In this document: positions 33,492-42,546 of the stretch, piece by piece
Layout: every line of letters starts with the position of its first letter
Numbering within the stretch: the first letter of the stretch is position 1
Assembly: GCA_965214795.1 (NCBI GenBank)
Contig: OZ243976.1
Coordinates: 3,782,001 to 3,846,000 of the forward strand
Reading direction: 5' to 3'
DNA: 64,000 nt
From: JAJDXW01 sp965214795
GTDB taxonomy: Bacteria; Pseudomonadota; Gammaproteobacteria; HK1
The notes under the pieces: model-generated
Seen by the model: the letters and a program-made list of their open reading frames with translations, nothing else
Databases searched by the model: none
Told to the model about the DNA's origin: nothing
Made by a program: the position numbers and the translations under genes

Positions 33492-34981
33492 CGCGTCGTG
33501 CGATGCCGGGAGCCCGGCTGGTCCCGGCCGGGATGGTCCGAGCCGCGATCACGATCGGGTTGCTGGCGGCGGCCCTTTCGGCCGGGGCGCAATCCCTCTT
33601 CGGAATGTCGCCGGAAGACGAGAAGCGCTTCGGGCGAGACCAGCACCCGAAGGTCGTCGAACAGTTCGGCGGCGAGTACGGCGATCCGGCGCTCGCTCGC
33701 TACATCGACAGCATCGGCCAGTTCCTCGCCGCGGCATCGCATGCCCCCCGGATCGGCTATACGTTCACCGTCCTCGACACCCCGATCGTCAACGCCTTCG
33801 CCCTGCCCGGCGGCTACGTCTACGTGACCCGCGGCCTGCTCGCGCTCGCCGGGAACGAGGCCGAGGTCGCGGGGGTGCTGGCCCACGAGATCGCCCATAT
33901 CACCGCCCGCCACGGCTCGAAGCGGCAGTCCAAGAGCACCCTCGCGGGTCTCGGGCTCACGGTCCTCGGGGCGGTCACCGACAACCAGGCCCTCGTCGAC
34001 CTCGGACGAGTGGGGGCGCAAGCGGCGCTCAGCGCCTACTCGCGAAAGGAGGAGCACGAAGCGGACGAGATCGGCGTCACCTACCTTGGCCGGGCCGGCT
34101 TCGACCCCGGCGCGATGTCGAGCTTCCTTGGCAAGCTGAGACGGCAGAGCGATTTCGAGGCATCCATCCACGGCCGCTCCACCCGGCCCGTTCTGGACTT
34201 CTTCGCGACCCATCCGCGCACGCGCGAGCGCGTCGAACGAGCGGTCGCGGCGGCGAGGCGCAAAGCGGTGGCCGACCCCATCCGGGGCCGGGACGTCTAC
34301 CTGTCCAAGATCGACGGGCTCGTCTTCGGCGACGCGCCCGAGCAGGGCTTCGCCCGCGGGCGCCGGTTCGTGCATCCGGTCATCGGTTTCGAGTTCCAGG
34401 TGCCACCTCGATTCCGCCTGCTGAACGGAACGCACTCGGTGACCGGCTTCGGCCCCGACGGAGCGAAGATGCTCTTCGACCTGCAGCCGATCGCGCCGGG
34501 CCGGTCGCTCGGCCGGTATCTTCGCAGCGAATGGGCGCCGCGCACGCGGCTCACCCACTTCGGTCGCTTCAAGGTGAACGGGATGCACGCACTCACCGCC
34601 CTCGCCCGAGGGACCGGCGGACGCGGCGTGCGCCTCGTGGCGCTCCGGTTTCGAGACGATACCGTAGCCCGCTTTCTCTTCGTTCCCTCGGCACCGCCGG
34701 GGAGCGGGTTCGACCGGCGTTACCGCGCGGCCGCGCAGTCGTTCCGCCGGCTCCGGGCATGGGAGGCGGAATCCGTGAAGCCCTGGCGCATCGCGATCCA
34801 CGAGGTCGACCCCGGCGACACCGTGCGGAGCCTCGTCGACCATCGCTTCCCGGCCGAGGTGGAACGGCCCTACGAAAGGTTCCGGCTGCTGAACGGCCTG
34901 CCGCGGGGGCAGCCCCGGGTCGGTGACCGCGTCAAGCTGATCGTCGAGGAGGGCGCGGCCGGGCCCCGTTACCGTTACTGA
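33488..34981 (+). CDS. Periplasmic M48-family metalloprotease
   Basis: About 497 residues. A signal peptide (MVRAAITIGLLAAALSAGAQS, if started at 33533) is followed by an M48 domain with the zinc motif VLAHEIAHITARH and a downstream Glu (EEHEADEIGVTY). The long C-terminal part ends in a LysM-like segment (DTVRSLVDHRF, RLLNGLPRGQPRVGDRVKLI). It resembles BepA/YfgC-type envelope quality-control proteases. The first ATG at 33488 overlaps hicB by ATGA; 33503 and 33533 are in-frame alternatives, and 33533 gives the cleanest signal peptide. Confidence 0.86.
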   Translation: MTRRAMPGARLVPAGMVRAAITIGLLAAALSAGAQSLFGMSPEDEKRFGRDQHPKVVEQFGGEYGDPALARYIDSIGQFLAAASHAPRIGYTFTVLDTPIVNAFALPGGYVYVTRGLLALAGNEAEVAGVLAHEIAHITARHGSKRQSKSTLAGLGLTVLGAVTDNQALVDLGRVGAQAALSAYSRKEEHEADEIGVTYLGRAGFDPGAMSSFLGKLRRQSDFEASIHGRSTRPVLDFFATHPRTRERVERAVAAARRKAVADPIRGRDVYLSKIDGLVFGDAPEQGFARGRRFVHPVIGFEFQVPPRFRLLNGTHSVTGFGPDGAKMLFDLQPIAPGRSLGRYLRSEWAPRTRLTHFGRFKVNGMHALTALARGTGGRGVRLVALRFRDDTVARFLFVPSAPPGSGFDRRYRAAAQSFRRLRAWEAESVKPWRIAIHEVDPGDTVRSLVDHRFPAEVERPYERFRLLNGLPRGQPRVGDRVKLIVEEGAAGPRYRY

Positions 34982-35071
34982 GCGCTTCCCCGGGAACGCC
35001 GACCGCGCCGGCCTGCCGGCCGCTCACCGGCCGCGCGGCCGTGGCGCCGCCTCCTGACCGTTCGAGATCCC

Positions 35072-35512
35072 ATGACCGACACGCCGACCCCGAGAAACTG
35101 CATCTTCTGCCGCATCGTCGCCGGCACCGCGCGCGCGCATCCCGTCTGGGACGGTCCGGATACCCTCGCGTTCATGGACCTCTCTCCCCTTGCGACCGGA
35201 CACGTCCTCGTCATCCCGAAGCCGCACTGGGAGAACCTGTTCGAGACCCCCGCCCCGACCCTCGGCGCGGTCATGGACACCGCGCGGCGGGTGGCGCGTG
35301 CGATACGCGCGACGATCGCCCCGCCCGGACTCGGGGTCTACCAGGTGAACGGGCGCGCGGCCGGTCAGACCGTATTCCACTACCACGTCCACCTCATTCC
35401 TCGGTACGAGGGGATCTCGCTCGAGCTGCATGGACGCCGGCGGGCGCAGCGGGACGAGCTCGACCGGGTCGCCGAGCGGATCCGCGGCGGGTTCGACACC
35501 TCCGGCGGCTGA
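35072..35512 (+). CDS. HIT-family nucleotide hydrolase/transferase
   Basis: 146 residues. The histidine triad is HYHVHLIP near residue 100, preceded by CIFCRIVAG at the N-terminus and FMDLSPLATGHVLVIPK. HIT proteins hydrolyse or transfer nucleoside monophosphates (for example AMP-lysine). It probably forms a separate unit about 90 bp after the protease. The start at 35072 gives the typical length. Confidence 0.9.
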   Translation: MTDTPTPRNCIFCRIVAGTARAHPVWDGPDTLAFMDLSPLATGHVLVIPKPHWENLFETPAPTLGAVMDTARRVARAIRATIAPPGLGVYQVNGRAAGQTVFHYHVHLIPRYEGISLELHGRRRAQRDELDRVAERIRGGFDTSGG

Positions 35513-35604
35513 CGGCGGGGCCCCGGCGCCGCGCGGAAAGCGGGTCGCCCGGCCGGCAAACGAAGCAGAGACGGCGAAGCGCGGCAGGCGCAGCCGACAC
35601 TGAC

Positions 35605-35812
35605 GCGGGCGCGCTGTCGAAACGTCTCGAGGAAGTACGGCTCGCTACTGCGGGCGAATCGGCGTCCGCAACCGACAATCAGCCCGAAAAAATCACCGAC
35701 TTTCGTCGCGAGGGCACCAGGATGCCCCACGATCTCATGGAGGAGTGGGCCGCACGTACCGAAAGAGCGCGGGCGCGCTGTCGAAGCGTCTTGAGGAAGT
35801 ACGGCTCGCTAC
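35605..35812. repeat. 44-bp direct repeat pair in the intergenic region 35513-36019
   Basis: GCGGGCGCGCTGTCGAA-like sequence continuing to GGAAGTACGGCTCGCTAC occurs at 35605-35648 and 35769-35812 with only a few differences. Both copies can encode AGALSKRLEEVRLATA, but in different frames. The 507-bp gap between the HIT gene and the dioxygenase otherwise shows no convincing gene, so the repeats are probably relics of a duplicated or decayed coding end. Confidence 0.6.
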
Positions 35813-36019
35813 CGCCAGCGGATTGGCGGCCGCAGCAGGAAGTCGGCGATTTTTCCGGGTCAGTGAGACACCGGGGCTGGACGCCGCGCAGGCGGCCGGC
35901 GCCGGGGGCGACGCCTCCCCTCGAGGAGACGATTCACCGCGCGCTGCCTCGGGTGGTTCATCCACCCGCCCCGTCCGAGCGGCCCCCGGGCGGCCCGGAC
36001 CGGACCGGATCCTCGCCGG

Positions 36020-36892
36020 TCAGACCGCCCATTCGTTGTCCGTCGCGTCCCCCGCGACGGTGGTCCGTCGCATCTCGCGGGGCTGGTCGGGCGGATAGGG
36101 GCGGCCTCGATGCAGCACACAGCGGTTGTCCCACATGACGAGGTCGCCCGCCGACCAGCGATGAGCGAACACCCGAGGCGGGCGACAGGCGTCCTCGCAC
36201 AGCGTCTCGAGCAGCTCCCGGCTCTCCGCGACCTCCTCGCCCACGATGTGGCTCGCGTGACGGCCGATATAGAGGCTCTTGCGCCCCGTTTCCGGATGGG
36301 TGCGGACGACGGGATGCTCCACAGGGGGCAGGTTGTCGAGGTCCTCATCGCGCAGAACGTCGAGGCCGCCGACCTTGCCCTGGCTGTAGTGGTAGCTGTG
36401 CACCGCCACCTTTCCTTCGAGACGGCCCTGCATCTCGGGGTCCAGCCGATCCCAGGCGGCCCGCATGTCCGCGAACTCGGTCTCGCCACCCTCGTTCGGC
36501 ACCTGCCACGCGCAGAGCAGGGATGCCTTCGCCGGTACCGGCTTGAACGAGCTGTCGGTATGCCAGTACGAGTTGCCCTTCAGAAACAGGGCGTGCTTCC
36601 CGTCCGGCTTGATGAGAGAGCCGTCCTGGCGCACGTTCGAGAGCCTGGCGAAGACCTCGGTGCCCTCCCCCCGAAGGTTGAACATCCGTTCCAGGCGTCC
36701 GAACCGCCGGCTGAACGCCTTGTGGCTCTCATCGTCCAGAAACTGCTCCGGGAACACCAGCACCGCGTGATCGAGCCACGCGGCGTGAATCTCCCGGAAT
36801 GCCTCGTCGCCGATCGGCCCCTTGAGGTCGATCCCCCGGACCATCGCCCCCAGCGTGGCGTCCTGGGGCTCGACGCGCATGCTACTCGCCAT
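36020..36892 (-). CDS. TauD/TfdA-family 2-oxoglutarate/Fe(II) dioxygenase
   Basis: 290 residues. The facial triad is seen as the H-x-D in YWHTDSSF and the distal His in CVLHRGRPYPPDQPREMRRT, with the conserved Arg that holds 2-oxoglutarate. Family features such as HAVLVFPEQ and GGETEFADMRAAWD are present. The substrate is unknown; relatives act on taurine, 2,4-D or other acids. The start at 36892 has a very strong GGGAGGGGAGG site. It is adjacent to the tRNA cluster and transcribed in the same direction. Confidence 0.88.
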   Translation of the reverse strand: MASSMRVEPQDATLGAMVRGIDLKGPIGDEAFREIHAAWLDHAVLVFPEQFLDDESHKAFSRRFGRLERMFNLRGEGTEVFARLSNVRQDGSLIKPDGKHALFLKGNSYWHTDSSFKPVPAKASLLCAWQVPNEGGETEFADMRAAWDRLDPEMQGRLEGKVAVHSYHYSQGKVGGLDVLRDEDLDNLPPVEHPVVRTHPETGRKSLYIGRHASHIVGEEVAESRELLETLCEDACRPPRVFAHRWSAGDLVMWDNRCVLHRGRPYPPDQPREMRRTTVAGDATDNEWAV

Positions 36893-36913
36893 GACCTCCC
36901 CTCCCGGCAGGAT

Positions 36914-36989
36914 TGGGGTGAGCGACGGGGTTTGAACCCGCGACCTCCGGAGCCACAATCCGGTGCTCTACCGACTGAGCTACGCCCAC
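36914..36989 (-). tRNA. tRNA-His (GTG)
   Basis: Cloverleaf on the minus strand: acceptor GTGGGCG/CGCTCAC, D arm, anticodon loop TTGTGGC (GTG), T arm GGTTCGAACCC, discriminator C73 and encoded CCA. The preceding G at 36990 would be the G-1 characteristic of tRNA-His. Confidence 0.95.
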
Positions 36990-37032
36990 CATCGTCGACT
37001 GCTTGCCCGTTCGACCGCCGTCGGTCGGTGAA

Positions 37033-37109
37033 TGGCACGCCCGGTAGGACTCGAACCTACGACCCTCGGCTTAGAAGGCCGATGCTCTATCCGGCTGAGC
37101 TACGGGCGC
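37033..37109 (-). tRNA. tRNA-Arg (TCT)
   Basis: Minus-strand cloverleaf: acceptor GCGCCCG/CGGGCGT, anticodon loop CTTCTAA (TCT), T arm GGTTCGAGTCC, encoded CCA. Lies 43 bp from tRNA-His. Confidence 0.95.
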
Positions 37110-37172
37110 TCGTGGCGGCCGGACCGCGCTTGGGCGGGACGGATCCTCCCGGCCCGGCGGGGCCCGGCGAGG

Positions 37173-37249
<77 letters not shown>

Positions 37250-37294
37250 CTGCCATGCGTCCCGCGCCGCCGGCGCGTCGCCATGATACCCGAA

Positions 37295-38773
37295 TCAGGC
37301 CGAACGCCTCCACGTCGTGCTGCCGGGTCCGTCCTCGAGCACGATCCGGGCTTCGGCCAGCTCGTCGCGGATGCGGTCCGCCTCCGTGAAGTCCCGGGCC
37401 CGCCGGGCGGCCGCTCGGGCCGCGATGCGGCGCTCGATCTCGCCCGCGTCGAGCTCCGGGGGGGACGGCGGGGGCGAGACCGAGAGATCGCTCTTCTTGA
37501 GAGTCACCTCGGGCGTGATCGCTCCGCCGGACACCGGCGCGTGGAACACCGCCTCCGGATCGGCTTCGAGGAGCCCCAGCACCGAGCCCATGCGCCGGAG
37601 CGTTGCCGCCGAATCGACCGCCGCCCCCCGATCCCGATCCCGGCCCCGATCCCGGCGCCGGTTCACCTCGCTCGCCAGCTCGTGCAGCACCGCGAGCGCC
37701 CCGGGGGTGTTGAAGTCGTCGTCCATCGCCTCCCGGAACCGGTCAACAAGCCCCCCCCCGGCCGGCTCCCGGCTCGGCGCGTCGGGCGAGACCGGGAGCC
37801 CGCGGAGCGCACCGTAGAGCCGCCGCAGCGCCTGCTCCGCCTCCCCGAGACGCGCCGCCGAGTGATTGAGCGGGCTTCGGTAGTGGCTCGTCAGCAGGTA
37901 GTAGCGAACCGCCTCGCCGGGGTGGCGGGCGAGGATGTCCCGGATGGTGAAGAAGTTGCCGAGCGACTTGGACATCTTGTCGCCGTCGATGCGGACGAAT
38001 CCGTTGTGCATCCAGACGTTCGCGAAACGCTTCCCGGTACTCGCCTCCGACTGGGCGATCTCGCATTCATGATGGGGAAAGACGAGGTCGCGTCCCCCGC
38101 CGTGGATGTCGAAGCGCTCGCCGAGGTTCGCCATCGACATCGCGGAGCACTCGATGTGCCAGCCGGGGCGGCCCGGACCCCAGGGCGATGGCCACGAGGG
38201 TTCTCCCGGCTTCGCCGTCTTCCACAGCACGAAGTCCGCCGCCGCCGCCTTGCTCTCGTCCACGTCGACCCGGGCCCCGGCGCGAAGCGCCTCCACCCGG
38301 TTGCCCGAGAGCTTCCCGTACTCGGGGAAGCGGGCGATCTCGAAGCACACGTCACCCCCTTCGGCGCGGTAGGCATAGCCCTTGTCCGCGAGGTCGGAGA
38401 TGAGAGCGATCATTTGCTCCACGTACTGCGTGGCGCGGGGCTCCCGATCGGGGGGCAGGATCCCGAGCGCCGCGCAGTCCTCGTTCATCGCGGCGATGAA
38501 CCGCTCCGTCACCGTCTCGATGGGCTCGCCGATCTCCCGCGCGCGGGCGATGATCTTGTCGTCGATGTCCGTGACGTTGCGAACGTAGGTGAGCCGATAC
38601 CCGCGGTGGCGCAGGTACCGCGCCACGACGTCGAAGACGAGGAGCATGCGGGCGTGGCCGAGATGGCAGTAGTCGTAGACGGTCATGCCGCAGACGTACA
38701 GGCCGACCCGCTCCGCATCGAGCGGCCGGAACGGTTCCTTGCGTCGGGTGAGGGTGTTGTAGATGTGCAGCAC
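37295..38773 (-). CDS. cysS: Cysteinyl-tRNA synthetase
   Basis: 492 residues, class I. The HIGH-type motif is HLGHAR near residue 38, preceded by the zinc ligand Cys in YVCGMTVYDY. Further zinc ligands appear in WHIECSAM and HHECEIAQ, and KMSKS is intact in DKMSKSLGN. It charges tRNA-Cys. It starts with GTG at 38773. A Arg/Asp-repeat loop (RRRDRGRDRDRG) interrupts the C-terminal helical domain and looks like an insertion specific to this lineage. tRNA-Pro, -Arg and -His follow downstream. Confidence 0.95.
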   Translation of the reverse strand: MLHIYNTLTRRKEPFRPLDAERVGLYVCGMTVYDYCHLGHARMLLVFDVVARYLRHRGYRLTYVRNVTDIDDKIIARAREIGEPIETVTERFIAAMNEDCAALGILPPDREPRATQYVEQMIALISDLADKGYAYRAEGGDVCFEIARFPEYGKLSGNRVEALRAGARVDVDESKAAAADFVLWKTAKPGEPSWPSPWGPGRPGWHIECSAMSMANLGERFDIHGGGRDLVFPHHECEIAQSEASTGKRFANVWMHNGFVRIDGDKMSKSLGNFFTIRDILARHPGEAVRYYLLTSHYRSPLNHSAARLGEAEQALRRLYGALRGLPVSPDAPSREPAGGGLVDRFREAMDDDFNTPGALAVLHELASEVNRRRDRGRDRDRGAAVDSAATLRRMGSVLGLLEADPEAVFHAPVSGGAITPEVTLKKSDLSVSPPPSPPELDAGEIERRIAARAAARRARDFTEADRIRDELAEARIVLEDGPGSTTWRRSA

Positions 38774-38821
38774 GGTCCGGCCCCCCGGATCGCTCGCCCG
38801 CCCGAACGGCGGACGGCGCCG

Positions 38822-39469
38822 CTACATGGTCGAGATCATGGAGAGGATCGAGGCCCGGACGTCGTTGATGGTGCGGTTGACGGCCTGGCCGATGAAGTCC
38901 ATCCGGGCGATCTGATCGGCGCGGTCGCGGACCTTCTCGACTTCCCGGTGATGGAGGATGGCCTCGAGGAGATCGCAGGCGTTGACGATGCCGATGATGA
39001 CGACATCGCGCGGATCGGGGATCTCGTCGCTGAACAGGACGCTCGTGATACGGCGCTTGACCTCGCGCTCCTCCCGGTCGTCGATGACCGGATAGCGCCT
39101 CGTCTCGAACACCCAGAGAACCTTCTCCTCCATGCGCTTCAGGATCCCGCGGTCCACCAGGCGGTCGATGAAGTGACCCATGATCTCCGGGACGTCTTCG
39201 CGAACCCGGTTCAGCCAGTATTCGGTGGAACGTTCCGGCTCCGCGGCCGCGACCCGGGCAAGGAGCCGGTCCAGCACCTCGTCGCCCATCGGCGACGGAT
39301 CGACCACGAACAGCCGATCCGGATCGGTGTCGATCCGGTTGGCGAGCGCGAGGTCCATGAGCACGGCCCCGCTCATCGCAAGCTCGACGTGGATGTCGGG
39401 CCCGCGGATGAAGGTCCCCTTCTGGTCGTCGAGAAAGAGGAGCAGAACCTCTTCGGCAATCGTCAGCAT
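38822..39469 (-). CDS. GPP34 (GOLPH3/Vps74-like) family protein
   Basis: 215 residues matching the GPP34 family: MLTIAEEVLLLFLDDQKG, LAMSGAVLMDLALANRID, then RGILKRMEEKVLWVF and VVIIGIVNACDLLEAIL. Eukaryotic GOLPH3 binds PI4P and glycosyltransferases; bacterial members are known in actinobacteria and proteobacteria, but their role is unsettled. It lies between the STAS gene (63 bp upstream) and cysS (48 bp downstream), all on the minus strand, and probably forms a unit with the STAS gene. Confidence 0.82.
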   Translation of the reverse strand: MLTIAEEVLLLFLDDQKGTFIRGPDIHVELAMSGAVLMDLALANRIDTDPDRLFVVDPSPMGDEVLDRLLARVAAAEPERSTEYWLNRVREDVPEIMGHFIDRLVDRGILKRMEEKVLWVFETRRYPVIDDREEREVKRRITSVLFSDEIPDPRDVVIIGIVNACDLLEAILHHREVEKVRDRADQIARMDFIGQAVNRTINDVRASILSMISTM

Positions 39470-39532
39470 GTCCGGACGACCTGTGGGACGCGGCCTGCCT
39501 GCCGCCGGGGACCGGGGGCCTCGCAAGGCCCT

Positions 39533-39868
39533 CTACTGCATGGCCGCGAGCGCTTCCTCGCGACCCGGATGCACGTCGATGATCTTCACGAAGCCGCTCA
39601 CTTCGAACACGCTGTTGACCGACCGCTGCATCGAGCAGAGGGCGAACTTGCCGTTCAACTGGTTCAGCTTCTTCGCCAGGATCAGCACCGCGCGAAGCCC
39701 CGCGCTGCTGATGTAGCTGACGCCGGCGAAGTCGAGGAGGATCGATTCGCTCCCTTCGTCGATCCGCTCCATCACCGCCGACTGGAAGTCCGCCGAGTTC
39801 GATCCGTCGATCCGGCCTTCGGGGGTAAGGACGAGGATGTCGCCATCCCGTTCGCCGCTGAGTTCCAT
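39533..39868 (-). CDS. STAS-domain protein (anti-sigma-factor antagonist type)
   Basis: 111 residues. A single STAS domain has the phosphorylatable serine in VSYISSAGLRAVLI. Such proteins bind anti-sigma or switch kinases when unphosphorylated. No kinase or sigma factor is adjacent, so the partner is elsewhere. The start at 39868 (MELSGERDGD) fits the domain boundary. Paired with the GPP34 gene downstream. Confidence 0.85.
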   Translation of the reverse strand: MELSGERDGDILVLTPEGRIDGSNSADFQSAVMERIDEGSESILLDFAGVSYISSAGLRAVLILAKKLNQLNGKFALCSMQRSVNSVFEVSGFVKIIDVHPGREEALAAMQ

Positions 39869-40097
39869 GTTTCTGCTACCTGTGCCGTCGCGGTGCCCGC
39901 CCCGCGGCCGCTCGAGCCGACCGGCGGGCGGTGGTGATGGCCCGATCCTAGACACCCGCGGTTCGACTGTCCATCGGCCGCTTCGTTCCCGGCCCGCCAC
40001 GTGGCCGGGACCCGGCCGGCGGGGTGCGCGGGAAGCGCGGGGCGCGGAGTGTAGAATGCGGCGCGGAGCCTGTCACCACCTCCGCCCGGGAGCCCCG

Positions 40098-40709
40098 ATG
40101 CGCATGATGCACAACTCGACACCCTTTGCTCGAACACCCGCCGCCCTTGCGCTCATCGCCCTGTTGTTCCTCCCGGCGGGCGCCGCGGAGGCGGCGGAAC
40201 GCACGCGGGTCACGTTCGACACCACTCACGGCGCGTTCGTGCTGGAGCTCGACCGGTCGTCCGCTCCGGAGACGGCCGCGAACTTCCTCCGGTACGTCCG
40301 CAACGGGTTCTACCGGGGGACCATCTTTCACCGGGTGATCGCGGGGTTCATGATCCAGGGCGGTGGATTCACCGAAGGGTATCGCCAGCGGCCGACCCGG
40401 GCGCCGATCCGCAACGAGGCGGACCGCGCCGGCGCGAACGACCGCGGGACGATCGCCATGGCCCGGACCTCCGACCCGCACTCCGCTACCGCGCAGTTCT
40501 TCATCAACGTCGTCGACAATGATTTCCTGAACCACCGCGGCCGCACTCCCCGCGGCTGGGGCTACGCGGTGTTCGGGCGCGTGGTCGAAGGCATGGATAC
40601 GGTGGACCGGATCGCGGCGCTTCCGACCGGCCGGGGCGGCCCCTTCTCGAAGGACGTTCCACAGGAGGCGGTCGTCATCCGCGAGACCCGGGTGCACCCG
40701 GTCGACTGA
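40098..40709 (+). CDS. ppiA: Cyclophilin-type peptidyl-prolyl isomerase, exported
   Basis: 203 residues. A signal peptide (ALALIALLFLPAGAAEA) precedes a full cyclophilin domain: FHRVIAGFMIQGGG, TIAMARTSDPHSATAQFFINV, GYAVFGRVVEGMDTVD. It catalyses cis-trans isomerisation of X-Pro bonds in the periplasm. The start at 40098 has GGGAG about 8 nt upstream. It is followed by lpxH 110 bp downstream, as in many gammaproteobacteria. The PpiA rather than PpiB name rests on the signal peptide. Confidence 0.88.
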   Translation: MRMMHNSTPFARTPAALALIALLFLPAGAAEAAERTRVTFDTTHGAFVLELDRSSAPETAANFLRYVRNGFYRGTIFHRVIAGFMIQGGGFTEGYRQRPTRAPIRNEADRAGANDRGTIAMARTSDPHSATAQFFINVVDNDFLNHRGRTPRGWGYAVFGRVVEGMDTVDRIAALPTGRGGPFSKDVPQEAVVIRETRVHPVD

Positions 40710-40819
40710 CCCGACGCTTTGACCGACTCGACGCTCGCCGGGCGGATGGAGCAGTCGGAGCGGACGGAGCAGCCGGGGGGCCTGGGCGGCCGCATTCGGG
40801 AGCGGAACGCCCTCCGGAC

Positions 40820-41548
40820 GTGCTGACCCTCTTCGCCTCCGACCTCCATCTGCACCGCGACCGCCCGGCCTCGCTCGCGTCGTTCGTTCGCCTCGCCCGC
40901 GGGGCGGCCCGCCGGGCGAGCGCCTTCTATCTGCTCGGAGACGTCTTCGACCAGTGGCTCGGCGACGACGACACGACACCGCCCCACCCGGAGGCGGAGG
41001 AAGAGCTGCGGAAGCTGTGCGATGCGGGGGTCCGCGTCGCGTTCGCCACCGGCAACCACGATTTCCTGGTCGGGCACGACTTCGCGGCGCGGACGGGGGT
41101 CACGCTGCTCGGCGATGCGACCGTGATCGAGCTCGGGGGCCGCCGCACGGTCATCACCCACGGCGACCAGCTCTGCACCGCGGACACGGACTACCAAACG
41201 TTTCGGGTCCATACGCGGGACCGGGCCGTGCAGCGCACCTTTCTCGCCCTCCCGCTCGCCGAGCGCGCGCGGATGGCCGCGCAGCTCCGCCACCGGTCGC
41301 GCGAGCTCGCCGCGCTCAAGCCCGACGACATCACCGACGTCGCGCCGGATGCGGTGGAGGGGCTTCTTCGGGAACACCGGGCGGACGACCTCATCCACGG
41401 CCACACCCACCGTCCCGCAACCCACCACTTGACGGTGGACGGCCGGGAATGCCGGCGGATCGTTCTCGCGGACTGGTACGCGGGCGACTCCGTACTCGCC
41501 GTCGAGGACGGCGAGTACCGGCGCGTCCCCGTCGCCGAGCTCGCCTGA
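40820..41548 (+). CDS. lpxH: UDP-2,3-diacylglucosamine diphosphatase
   Basis: 242 residues of the calcineurin-like phosphoesterase type with all LpxH motifs: SDLHLH at the N-terminus, GDVFDQW, TGNHDF, THGDQLCTADTDYQ, and HGHTHRPATH. It makes lipid X in lipid A synthesis, which confirms a Gram-negative outer membrane. It starts with GTG at 40820. Confidence 0.93.
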   Translation: MLTLFASDLHLHRDRPASLASFVRLARGAARRASAFYLLGDVFDQWLGDDDTTPPHPEAEEELRKLCDAGVRVAFATGNHDFLVGHDFAARTGVTLLGDATVIELGGRRTVITHGDQLCTADTDYQTFRVHTRDRAVQRTFLALPLAERARMAAQLRHRSRELAALKPDDITDVAPDAVEGLLREHRADDLIHGHTHRPATHHLTVDGRECRRIVLADWYAGDSVLAVEDGEYRRVPVAELA

Positions 41549-41593
41549 ATCCCCGGTGCCGGCCCCGGCAGAGCCAGGGTCATTCCACGCTAC

Positions 41594-41677
41594 GGTTCCG
41601 GATGGGGTTCCGGATGGGGTTCCGGATGGGGTTCCGGATGGGGTTCCGGATGGGGTTCCGGATGGGGTTCCGGATGG
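41594..41677. repeat. Tandem repeat, 7 x 12 bp
   Basis: Seven perfect copies of GGTTCCGGATGG in the intergenic region between lpxH and the convergent cupin gene. The unit is a multiple of three and stays open in all frames, but no gene start or ribosome-binding site is attached. The rest of the gap 41549-41846 shows nothing else. Confidence 0.92.
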
Positions 41678-41846
41678 AAACGAGGGGCCGGGATGGCGCT
41701 CGCCGCGCGCGAGCGGGCCGATCGGCTGCATCGACGCGGCCCGCAGGACACCTCGAGGGCACGAACGAGGGTGCTCCCGCCAACCCGGTGCGGATGATCG
41801 GCCAGCGTGGGATAGTCCTGCCGGCAGAGCCGCCCGGCCGCTTCGT

Positions 41847-42350
41847 TCAGGCCTTGTCGTAGTAGTTTCGGGGCACCCCGTCGAGGTTCCGCCCCTCGAT
41901 CCGGATGAGGCGCGTCTCGCCCTCGCGGCGCGGGGAATGCAGCTCCCCTTCGTGATAGATCTCGGCGTCGCCCGGCCGCATGGAGTAGACGCGGGTGGCC
42001 TCCACCTTGCCCCTCTCGCCCTCCTGCGGCGGCAGGACCACCCGCCACTCGGTCATCTCCGTCACCCCCGCCGCCTGGCCGTAGATCGCCCAGCTCGGCC
42101 CGTGGTCGTGGGGTCGGCTCTCGCTCGCGCCGTGGTGGACGTGGGCGAGGATGCAGAACCCGAGCCGCTGATCCTCATGGAGGATCCGGCGCGGTGAGTC
42201 GTTGCCCGGCCCGAGGTGGGCGGCCACGAACTGCGCATCCAGGCACGCCCGCGAGACGTGCTTTCGCACCTCCTCCCGCCCATCCGGACCGGGGTCGCGC
42301 TCGAGCGCGTGCCGGCAGTCCGCGGCGAACCGTTCCAGGGTGTATGCCAT
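41847..42350 (-). CDS. Cupin-fold metal-dependent protein
   Basis: 167 residues of double-stranded beta-helix type, similar to cysteine-dioxygenase-like cupins. The metal-site motif is SRPHDHGPSWAIYGQ with earlier His residues in LAHVHHG, and a later His in AEIYHEGELHSP completes a three-His site. The substrate is unknown. The start at 42350 follows GGAGGAG. It stands alone, convergent with lpxH. Confidence 0.75.
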   Translation of the reverse strand: MAYTLERFAADCRHALERDPGPDGREEVRKHVSRACLDAQFVAAHLGPGNDSPRRILHEDQRLGFCILAHVHHGASESRPHDHGPSWAIYGQAAGVTEMTEWRVVLPPQEGERGKVEATRVYSMRPGDAEIYHEGELHSPRREGETRLIRIEGRNLDGVPRNYYDKA

Positions 42351-42546
42351 CCGATGTACTCCTCCGCCTTGCACCAGGTTCCGAGCTGAGAGCCTCCCCC
42401 CGGCCGGCGCGGACCGGCGAACCCCTCGCACGCGCCGGGGCGCCGCCGCTCCCGGGCCGGCGGCCCTCCCCGCCCGTTCCGCCGCGCGCTCGCTCCGCCC
42501 GGGTCCGCCCGGGTCCGCCCGGGTCCGGGAGCGAACGGCCCGCCGC

